Source: Lachnospiraceae bacterium (GTDB taxonomy: Bacteria > Bacillota > Clostridia > Lachnospirales > Lachnospiraceae). From it: a DNA stretch of 64,000 nt. The position numbers were made by a program, and so were the translations under genes. How positions within the stretch are numbered: position 1 is the first letter of the stretch; the number at the start of each line of letters is the position of its first letter. The notes under the pieces were generated by a model. It searched no databases and was not told the DNA's origin. It was given only the letters and a program-made list of their open reading frames with translations. The DNA is taken from positions 1 to 64,000 of the forward strand of contig JAFRKV010000040.1 in assembly GCA_017431515.1 (NCBI GenBank), in the 5' to 3' direction. This document shows, one piece after another, positions 57,961 to 64,000 of this stretch.

Positions 57961-60114
57961 TTACCAAATACCTATTCTATCTTCCGGCGCCAGATACATA
58001 CCGTCACCTTCCTTGATTCCGAATGTGTCCAGGAACTGCTGCTGATTCTGGATCGGAATATTGCACCGATAACACTCTACGGGATGCACATTTGTGCTGA
58101 TGTAAGCGATTTCTGCTTTCTCGTATCTGGCATTCTTCTGAATCAGACCGAGCTGATGGAAGAATAGTTCGTAATCAAAATCCTCCATGCTGTCTGCTAT
58201 GGAACAAATGCATTTCATAGAGCCGAGATCCGCGATTGCTTCTGCCATGATATGCTTTGCTCCATCCTCTCCATAGGGCTCATCGGATATCTGAGGAGCA
58301 GGAACCAACGTACTGTAGTAGCGGACCAACTTATCCCTTCTTTCATCAAAGGCCTCCCGATCCTCTGCAGTCCACCAGTCTCTGTAATTTCCGTCCTTAT
58401 CATACATCGATCCATCCGTATCAAAAGCATGGGTCAACTCATGACCTACCACAAAACTAAGACCGCCCAGCTTCTTTTCAATGGGCCAATCCGGATCGTA
58501 ATAATCCCCACCGCAAATACCGGCATAAATGTTGATGGAGTTCTCCGATGAAATGTAGGCCGCGCCAAGACTGCTGTAATGTTCATCCGGTCCCCAAAGA
58601 GTACCATCATTAACGATGGACAGCCTTTCATTAGAGGATTTTGCATTAAATGCCTTTACTGCCCTCACGGCTTCAAAAACAGTTCCTCCTTCCGATGCGC
58701 TTCGGATCTTCAGTGACGAATAATCCGGGAGTTCATCCGGATAACAGATATGAAGCTTCATGGTATCCAGCTTCCCGATGGCAGCGTCTCTTGTCTCCGC
58801 GGACAGCCAGTCCTCTGTTTGCAGCATCTCCCTGTAGTAGTCCATCATCAGATCCACAAGCTCTGCCACCTGCGGTTTGATCTCCTGGTTAAAACAGTAC
58901 TCCGCAAAAAGCTTGTCTATTTCCCCGGGAATCAGTCCATAAATGGTATTCAACGCATATTCCTTGTCCGGAGGCAGCGTATCCACGCCAATATAGGAAT
59001 TCTCGACGCTTTGCTTCTTTTCATAGGATTCCCGGTCAAAATATGCCATCATCTCATAAGCGGTATGTGCAATGATCCAGTTTTTCATCGCCTCTAAGTT
59101 GTCCTGTGTATAGACCGAGTCATAGTACTGCAGCATCTCCGCTATGTTGACATTAAACGGACCGTCAACGCGATAGCCAAGTCCCTTGAAGATCTCACGA
59201 ACCGGTATATTGGAACAAAGGTGATCTAAATCTTCTGCCGAATAGACATTGTACAACACGCTGTCGCCCTTCTCTGCCTGTACATCATAAAATGACATAA
59301 GAGAAGGCATGAAGCCCTCTTCAAAGGCAACTGCTGCATCGAAGGTTTTTTTCGCATCTTCCTCGGAGTATCCGGTTTTTTCCAGAGCATACGTGACAAG
59401 ATCTTCTATATTCTGCCTGTACTCGTTGTCTTCTTCAAAAAAGGATTCGCCCCCGGCAAAAAGCATCGGACTTTCCAAATATATCAAATTGTGAAGCGCA
59501 TCATACTGATTCGGTGCGATGGAAAACTGGATCATCGCGCTGCCCAGCAAATTCCGCTCCGGATCGGAATAATACGCCGTTAGATCGGAAATGGACGAAA
59601 TGCTCTGAATATCTTCAATATAAGGCTTCAGCTCCTGCATTCCCTGCTTGTTCCTTGTATCCCAATCCATCAGAAGTGCATTGAAAGTCTGCATGGCCGT
59701 CAATTCCGGGTCATCCTTTGTCTCCCCGTTCAAAAGCGCCATCTTCTTTTCATCGTTTTCTCTTGACAATTCGGTCCTTGAGGAAGCATTGGATGCACCA
59801 TCAGGTATTTCTACGTTTTCGGCCCAGTCCCTATTTATGTAAGCAGCAAAATCATCCTGAAGGCGGATTTCACCCATTCCTTCAAAGGTGCCGTAGAGGC
59901 CGGAGTCGATCCATTTAGCGCCGGTTCTGTTTGGATCAAGATCCCCCGTTGTTTCTGTTTCCGCTTCCGTTGCTTCCTCCGCAGAAACCTCAGAGTCAAT
60001 CTCTGTTTCGGTGGATACAGCGCTTCCCACACTTTGATTGCTTCCACATCCGGATGCAACTGAAATGAGTCCTGTCAGCAGTAACGATAACCCTATTCTG
60101 ATTCGTCGTTTCAT
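57961..60114 (-). CDS. M13-family (neprilysin-like) zinc metallopeptidase lipoprotein
   Basis: This 717-residue protein has a lipobox (A-S-G-C, Cys near residue 23), a Glu/Thr-rich linker, the M13 N-terminal domain and a C-terminal peptidase with the zinc motif V-G-H-E-L-T-H-A-F-D, a downstream E-A-I-A-D glutamate and a C-terminal G-D-G-M-Y-L-A-P-E-D-R in place of the usual C-x-x-W end. It should be an outer-surface oligopeptidase. The lipoprotein gene follows after 10 bp. The minus-strand start at 60114 lies at the signal peptide. Confidence 0.92.
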   Translation of the reverse strand: MKRRIRIGLSLLLTGLISVASGCGSNQSVGSAVSTETEIDSEVSAEEATEAETETTGDLDPNRTGAKWIDSGLYGTFEGMGEIRLQDDFAAYINRDWAENVEIPDGASNASSRTELSRENDEKKMALLNGETKDDPELTAMQTFNALLMDWDTRNKQGMQELKPYIEDIQSISSISDLTAYYSDPERNLLGSAMIQFSIAPNQYDALHNLIYLESPMLFAGGESFFEEDNEYRQNIEDLVTYALEKTGYSEEDAKKTFDAAVAFEEGFMPSLMSFYDVQAEKGDSVLYNVYSAEDLDHLCSNIPVREIFKGLGYRVDGPFNVNIAEMLQYYDSVYTQDNLEAMKNWIIAHTAYEMMAYFDRESYEKKQSVENSYIGVDTLPPDKEYALNTIYGLIPGEIDKLFAEYCFNQEIKPQVAELVDLMMDYYREMLQTEDWLSAETRDAAIGKLDTMKLHICYPDELPDYSSLKIRSASEGGTVFEAVRAVKAFNAKSSNERLSIVNDGTLWGPDEHYSSLGAAYISSENSINIYAGICGGDYYDPDWPIEKKLGGLSFVVGHELTHAFDTDGSMYDKDGNYRDWWTAEDREAFDERRDKLVRYYSTLVPAPQISDEPYGEDGAKHIMAEAIADLGSMKCICSIADSMEDFDYELFFHQLGLIQKNARYEKAEIAYISTNVHPVECYRCNIPIQNQQQFLDTFGIKEGDGMYLAPEDRIGIW

Positions 60115-60167
60115 CCTGATTTTCTCCTTTTGATCTGTTGTCTATATCCCATATTTTCTGGTTGTAG

Positions 60168-60204
60168 CAAAACACCAGAGCTCTGCATAAACAAAGCTCC
60201 GGTG
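60168..60204 (-). terminator. Terminator after tRNA-Cys
   Basis: CACCGGAGCT / AGCTCTGGTG (60204-60195 with 60182-60173 on the minus strand, one G-T pair) is followed by TTTTG. It is placed to end the tRNA-Ser/tRNA-Cys transcript before the M13 gene. Confidence 0.8.
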
Positions 60205-60214
60205 CTTCATCTAC

Positions 60215-60285
60215 AGGTGACGGCCGGATTTGAACCGGCGATCAGGGAGTTGCAGTCCCATGCCTTACCACTTGGCTACGTCACC
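60215..60285 (-). tRNA. tRNA-Cys (GCA)
   Basis: A 71-nt cloverleaf: acceptor GGTGACG / CGTCACC, anticodon stem TGGGA / TCCCT with loop CTGCAAC giving anticodon GCA, T stem GCCGG / CCGGC with TTCAAAT. The CCA end is not encoded. Confidence 0.95.
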
Positions 60286-60294
60286 TCGCTATGA

Positions 60295-60389
60295 GCACTT
60301 AGCGATCGTTCTTTGATCGCTTAGTGCGATGCATGCCGAACCCTTGACGAATCGAGGTCGAAGACCGAAGATGAGTCTAGTAGTTCGGC
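60295..60389. other. Folded spacer between tRNA-Ser and tRNA-Cys
   Basis: GCACTTAGCGATC (60295-60307) pairs with GATCGCTTAGTGC (60315-60327) with one mismatch, and GCCGAAC (60335-60341) pairs with GTTCGGC (60383-60389). These hairpins lie within the expected co-transcript and may guide processing. Confidence 0.6.
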
Positions 60390-60398
60390 TACGCTGAA

Positions 60399-60487
60399 CG
60401 GAGAAGGAGGGATTTGAACCCTCGCGCCGGTCACCCGACCTACACCCTTAGCAGGGGCGCCTCTTCAGCCAACTTGAGTACTTCTCC
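60399..60487 (-). tRNA. tRNA-Ser (GCU)
   Basis: An 89-nt class II tRNA with acceptor GGAGAAG / CTTCTCC, anticodon loop CTGCTAA giving GCU, a long variable arm around GTGTAGGTCGGGTGACC and T stem GAGGG / CCCTC. The CCA end is not encoded. Confidence 0.95.
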
Positions 60488-60544
60488 TTGCCTGAATACC
60501 AATCTTGCTATATGATTGTGCTGGAACATCACAGCGCATTGCTT

Positions 60545-60573
60545 ATTTTACTATGCGATCTGTGGTTTGTCAA
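60545..60573 (-). promoter_or_regulatory. Promoter of the tRNA-Ser / tRNA-Cys transcript
   Basis: On the minus strand a perfect TTGACA (60573-60568), a 17-bp spacer and TAAAAT (60550-60545) lie about 58 bp before tRNA-Ser. Confidence 0.75.
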
Positions 60574-60596
60574 CGTAAAAAGAGGGGAAGCACAAA

Positions 60597-61361
60597 ATGT
60601 CAATCGCAATCATAACAGGCGCGTCCAGCGGTTTAGGTGCGGAATATGCGCGCCAGATTTCAGAAAAGAACAAGGTCGATGAGATCTGGGTCATCGCAAG
60701 GCGTATAGAGCGTTTGGAAGCGCTGAAAAAAGAGCTGTCTGTACCGGTTCGGATCTTTCAGATGGATCTGGTCAATGATGAGAATATGGAGCGTTTTCGC
60801 CAGACTCTTTCTGACGAAAAACCGGATGTGGCATACCTGATCCATGCGGCCGGATTCGGAAAGATCGGCACTTACCAGCAGATCGACCGGAAGGTATCCA
60901 TGGGAATGGTACGGCTGAACTGTGAAGCCGCTGTGGATATCACGGAGAGCGTGATCCCCTACTTGCGCAGAAAAAGCCGCATTATCGAGATCGCTTCTAC
61001 TTCCGCCTTTCAGCCGTTTCAGGGACTCAATGTCTATGCGGCTTCAAAAGCCTTTTTGCTGCGGTATTCCAGAGCATTGGGGGTGGAGCTACTTGGCACG
61101 GGCATCACGGTGACTGCGGTATGTCCGTATTGGATCAAAGACACGGAGTTCATTCCCGTCGCCGGCGAAACCAAAAGCACCGCCATCCGCCATTTTGCCT
61201 TCGCTTCCAAAAAGAAAAACGTGGTGGCGGTTTCCTTATTCTTTGCAGAAAAAGGATTCCCGGTCTGTACACCGGGAATCGTCAGCAGTATTCATCGCGT
61301 TATGACTGTCCTGCCGGACAGCGTCCTTCAGCTGATCTGGAGCGGCCTGCGCCGTCTCTGA
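60597..61361 (+). CDS. Short-chain dehydrogenase/reductase
   Basis: This 254-residue SDR has the cofactor motif T-G-A-S-S-G-L-G near residue 7, H-A-A-G-F-G in place of N-N-A-G, and the catalytic pair Y-A-A-S-K near residue 153 with Ser in A-S-T-S-A near residue 136. R-R following the first strand suggests NADP(H). The substrate is unknown. The ATG has GAGGGG upstream. It converges on the antiporter gene with only 6 bp between stops and no visible terminator. Confidence 0.88.
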   Translation: MSIAIITGASSGLGAEYARQISEKNKVDEIWVIARRIERLEALKKELSVPVRIFQMDLVNDENMERFRQTLSDEKPDVAYLIHAAGFGKIGTYQQIDRKVSMGMVRLNCEAAVDITESVIPYLRRKSRIIEIASTSAFQPFQGLNVYAASKAFLLRYSRALGVELLGTGITVTAVCPYWIKDTEFIPVAGETKSTAIRHFAFASKKKNVVAVSLFFAEKGFPVCTPGIVSSIHRVMTVLPDSVLQLIWSGLRRL

Positions 61362-61367
61362 TCCGCG

Positions 61368-62657
61368 CTATGCCGTCCCTCCCTGCTGTTTCTTTTCCAT
61401 TGACTTCTGAATCCCCGCATACACTTTTCGCATGGTGAGACCCTGCACGATCGTGGTAAATGCCACGATGGCGTAGGTCGCCCCCACTATGATATGTTCC
61501 GTGTCATCCGGAAGCATAGGCTTCGCGCTCATGGCAAGCGCAATGCACAGGCCGCCCCGCAAACCGCCCCATGTCAGCAGTTTGATAAAGTTCCACTTAT
61601 CAAAGCCGTCCGGGATCGGTCCCATGATCAACGTGCTGACCGCAAGACTGCCGCCCCGCCCGATAAAATTGCAGAGGATCGCCAGCAAAGAAATCAGGAT
61701 CACCTGCGGCATTGCAAGAATATGGAGGAAGGTCAGTCCGAGGATCACGTAAAGCACGGAATTCAACAGATTATCCGCCACTTCCCAGAACACATCAAAT
61801 TTTTCCAGATGCCATTCCTTCCCTTTTTTCTCAAAATAGTGCCGCAGAGAAGAATACAGCACGCCGCAGACCACCGATGCGATGGCGCCTGAGAAATCAA
61901 AGTATTCGCACAGCACATACGATAGGGAAACCGCCAGAATGCTGGTAAAAATCTGACGGATCTCATTTTTGGTCTTGTAAAAAATGAAGAAGCAAAGAAT
62001 CGTCACGGCACCGCCCACCAGCACGGCGCCGAAGATCTCCCGAAACATGACCAGGAAAAAGTTTCCGTTTTTCGATGCGGTCACCATTCCGGAAAAGCAG
62101 ACGAACAGCGCCACGCCGACGCCGTCATTCAAAAGAGACTCGCCCTCGATCAGGAAACTGATGTTTTTCGGCAGACCGAATTTGTTCAGGATGCTGGTGG
62201 CTGCGATGGGATCCGTCGGAGCCACGATGCTGCCGAACATCAGGCACATGGGAATGGTCAGCCCCAGATGAAGCACCAGCGAAACCAGATAGAAGCAGAT
62301 TCCGTAAAACACCGCGCCAAGCAGGGTGGCCACAATGGACAGTACGGTAATGGCGCGCTTCTGTTTCGCAAAATCCTTGAGTCTCATGTGACAGGATCCC
62401 GCAAACAGCATAAAACAAAGCACACCTTTTGTCAGAAACTCATCCAGATTAAAATGGAAAATGCGCTCAAGCGTATCACCGATCTCCAGGTTCTGGGTGC
62501 CCTGATAAATCACATACAATACGCCGCCGATGACCAGAGAAAACAGCATCAAAGCGATCTCATAGGTCAGCTTCGTGGTGCGTTCATTGAAAAAGCCGAT
62601 GACGACCACAAAGACCATGACAAAGACAAACATCGGCAAAAAATCGATTCCATTCAT
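61368..62657 (-). CDS. Na+/H+ antiporter of the CPA1 (NhaP-like) family
   Basis: This 429-residue protein has about twelve transmembrane helices and the CPA1 core motifs F-G-S-I-V-A-P-T-D-P-I-A near residue 152 and E-G-E-S-L-L-N-D-G-V-G near residue 183, whose Asp residue is the ion-binding site. It exports Na+ (or K+) in exchange for H+. GAGGGGAG lies just before the ATG at 62657. Confidence 0.92.
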   Translation of the reverse strand: MNGIDFLPMFVFVMVFVVVIGFFNERTTKLTYEIALMLFSLVIGGVLYVIYQGTQNLEIGDTLERIFHFNLDEFLTKGVLCFMLFAGSCHMRLKDFAKQKRAITVLSIVATLLGAVFYGICFYLVSLVLHLGLTIPMCLMFGSIVAPTDPIAATSILNKFGLPKNISFLIEGESLLNDGVGVALFVCFSGMVTASKNGNFFLVMFREIFGAVLVGGAVTILCFFIFYKTKNEIRQIFTSILAVSLSYVLCEYFDFSGAIASVVCGVLYSSLRHYFEKKGKEWHLEKFDVFWEVADNLLNSVLYVILGLTFLHILAMPQVILISLLAILCNFIGRGGSLAVSTLIMGPIPDGFDKWNFIKLLTWGGLRGGLCIALAMSAKPMLPDDTEHIIVGATYAIVAFTTIVQGLTMRKVYAGIQKSMEKKQQGGTA

Positions 62658-62699
62658 AACGACTCCCCTCTTCTCCTTACATTGCAATCATATGCGGTA

Positions 62700-64000
62700 T
62701 TATAGCACAGAATCTTTTTCCTCGTCACTTTTGATCAGACGGAATGCCTTTCGCCGGATGATAAAGTAGGCAATGATCATCAAAGTTCCCGTCAGGATCC
62801 AAGAGATCGGATAGATGTTCATCAATGTGCCGAAGGTGCGGTTTTGCGGCAGAACCGTAAATACATAGATCATGCGGAAAGCGCAGGTTCCGAAAATAGA
62901 GATCAAGGCGGGAACCAGAGAATGATTCATTCCCCGGATGCATCCGCCGCTGATCTCATAAGTGCCGATCAAAAAGTGAAGCAGGCAGACGTGCATCATC
63001 CGCTCCAACGCAAACTCCATAACGGTAGGATCCGTCGTAAAAAGGAGGAGCAGCTCCCTGCGGAACAGGATAAACAGTCCAATGCTCAAAATATCAAAAC
63101 CGATCCCGATCAGCATCGTCAGTTGAAAGACCCTTTTGCAGCGTTCTTTCTTCCCTGCGCCGTAGTTCTGGCTGGTAAAGGTCACCGCGGTCTGGGCAAA
63201 GGCGTTGAGAAAACAATAGGAAATGAACTCAAAGTTCTGTGCCGCCGTGGATCCTGCGATGCAGGCAGCCCCAAAACTGTTGATGGCGCTTTGGATCACC
63301 ACATTGGAAAAGGAAAACACCATGCCCTGCACGCCGGCCGGCAGGCCGATGCGGAGCACATAGGCAAGATAGGTCTTATGGATGCGGAGCCGCCGGAATG
63401 AAAAGCGGAAGATTTCTTCTTCCGTCGCGAGAAAATAGACGATCATCGCCGCGCCCACCGTATTGGAAAGCACCGTCGCCAGCGCCACGCCAATCACGTG
63501 CAGATGAAATACCACAACAAAAAGAAGATTCAGACCGATATTGATCACACCGGAAAGGGCCAGGGCAAAAAGCGGTCTCCGGCTGTCTCCCTTGCTTCTC
63601 AGGATCGCCGCACCGTAATTATAAAGAAGGATCACGGGCATGCCGAGAAAATAGACGCGCAGATACAGCACCGCCAGATTCATGACATCTTCCGGCGCGC
63701 CCATAAGGCCGAGAATCGCCGGGGAGAGTGCTATTCCCACCCCTGTCAGGATCAGGCCCATCACAATGGCCAGCGCCATAATAGTATGGACAGCATCGCG
63801 GATCTTGTCCTTTTGCCCGGCGCCGATCAGATTGGCGATCACCACATTCGCCCCCACGGAAAGGCCGATAAACAGATTGACGAGAAGTCCGATCACGGAA
63901 ACATTGGATCCGACTGCTGCCATGGCCTCCGGCGAAGCAAAACGTCCGACCACGGCAATATCCGCGGCATTAAACAGCTGCTGCAGCACGGCGCTGATGG
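62700..64000 (-). CDS. MATE-family efflux transporter (N-terminus outside window)
   Basis: The frame is open to the right edge, so the N-terminal part is missing. The visible 433 codons cover most of two six-helix halves, with N-A-A-D-I-A-V-V-G-R-F-A-S near the start of the visible part and a basic C-terminus. It is a second MATE pump in the window, not a close copy of the one at 32451-33764. The substrate is unknown. Confidence 0.88.
   Translation of the reverse strand, partial: ISAVLQQLFNAADIAVVGRFASPEAMAAVGSNVSVIGLLVNLFIGLSVGANVVIANLIGAGQKDKIRDAVHTIMALAIVMGLILTGVGIALSPAILGLMGAPEDVMNLAVLYLRVYFLGMPVILLYNYGAAILRSKGDSRRPLFALALSGVINIGLNLLFVVVFHLHVIGVALATVLSNTVGAAMIVYFLATEEEIFRFSFRRLRIHKTYLAYVLRIGLPAGVQGMVFSFSNVVIQSAINSFGAACIAGSTAAQNFEFISYCFLNAFAQTAVTFTSQNYGAGKKERCKRVFQLTMLIGIGFDILSIGLFILFRRELLLLFTTDPTVMEFALERMMHVCLLHFLIGTYEISGGCIRGMNHSLVPALISIFGTCAFRMIYVFTVLPQNRTFGTLMNIYPISWILTGTLMIIAYFIIRRKAFRLIKSDEEKDSVL

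Noticed and set aside
60488-60682. 64-codon frame between tRNA-Ser and the dehydrogenase
   Set aside because: It overlaps the tRNA promoter and the start of the dehydrogenase gene and has a TTG start without a ribosome site.

Overview
The window looks like a chromosome segment from a Lachnospiraceae-type member of the Bacillota (Clostridia). The evidence is the gene content and order: dnaX-ybaB-recR, mutS2, an ecfA1-ecfA2-ecfT block, a TPP-riboswitch thiT-thiN operon, VanW-type and DUF4044-type proteins, a eukaryotic-type UDP-sugar pyrophosphorylase, strong Gly-Gly-Ala-Gly-Gly Shine-Dalgarno sites, and a high-GC core interrupted by visibly AT-rich accessory patches. I cannot name the genus.

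Layout. 1-3.37 kb: AT-rich end of an integrated accessory element. It carries a BcgI-like fused nuclease/methylase with its specificity subunit and a small helix-type protein, and it joins the 3' end of rlmD, which has gained a foreign C-terminal tail. 3.4-15.4 kb: housekeeping core (rlmD, yhaM, a catalytically degenerate HtrA-like protein, mutS2, UDP-sugar pyrophosphorylase, a tail-to-tail two-component system, lysC, a DUF5692-type membrane protein). 15.6-20.2 kb: accessory-flavoured stretch with a lone cyclic-nucleotide-binding protein, trmL, an archaeal-type AAA ATPase bracketed by a 17-bp repeat, an MNT-type nucleotidyltransferase with a broken HepT partner, truA, and a 300-bp nested inverted-repeat element. 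20.2-27.4 kb: minus-strand block with the ECF module, an aminotransferase, Lrp, an AIR-synthase relative, VanW and a 38-residue membrane protein. 28.0-41.7 kb: thirteen minus-strand genes with gaps of 14 bp or less, running from an EAL protein through hflK-hflC, REC-GGDEF, Hpt, a GH13 glucosidase, PatB, MATE and a surface O-acylation set (MBOAT, SGNH, CgeB-type transferase) to nth. 41.8-44.4 kb: divergent thiamine operon and a DRE-TIM aldolase. 44.5-54.9 kb: chemoreceptor, recR-ybaB-dnaX, phosphofructokinase, UbiB-type kinase, HdeD-type protein and a P-type ATPase. 55-64 kb: small proteins and a flavoprotein, a second AAA ATPase preceded by a strikingly regular TTTTATAAC array, a lipoprotein plus an M13 peptidase, tRNA-Cys and tRNA-Ser separated by a folded spacer, a short-chain dehydrogenase, a Na+/H+ antiporter and a MATE pump cut by the window edge.

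How the parts connect. The ThiT substrate-binding protein (42 kb) probably uses the EcfA1-A2-T energising module (20-23 kb), with ThiN converting imported thiamine to TPP and the riboswitch closing the loop. The EAL, REC-GGDEF and Hpt genes form a c-di-GMP/phosphorelay group embedded with hflKC. The points most worth follow-up are the rlmD tail and island junction, the two AAA ATPases with their own DNA repeats, the 300-bp structured element, the degenerate HtrA, and a back-to-back pair of promoters that both start transcription at or next to the initiation codon.
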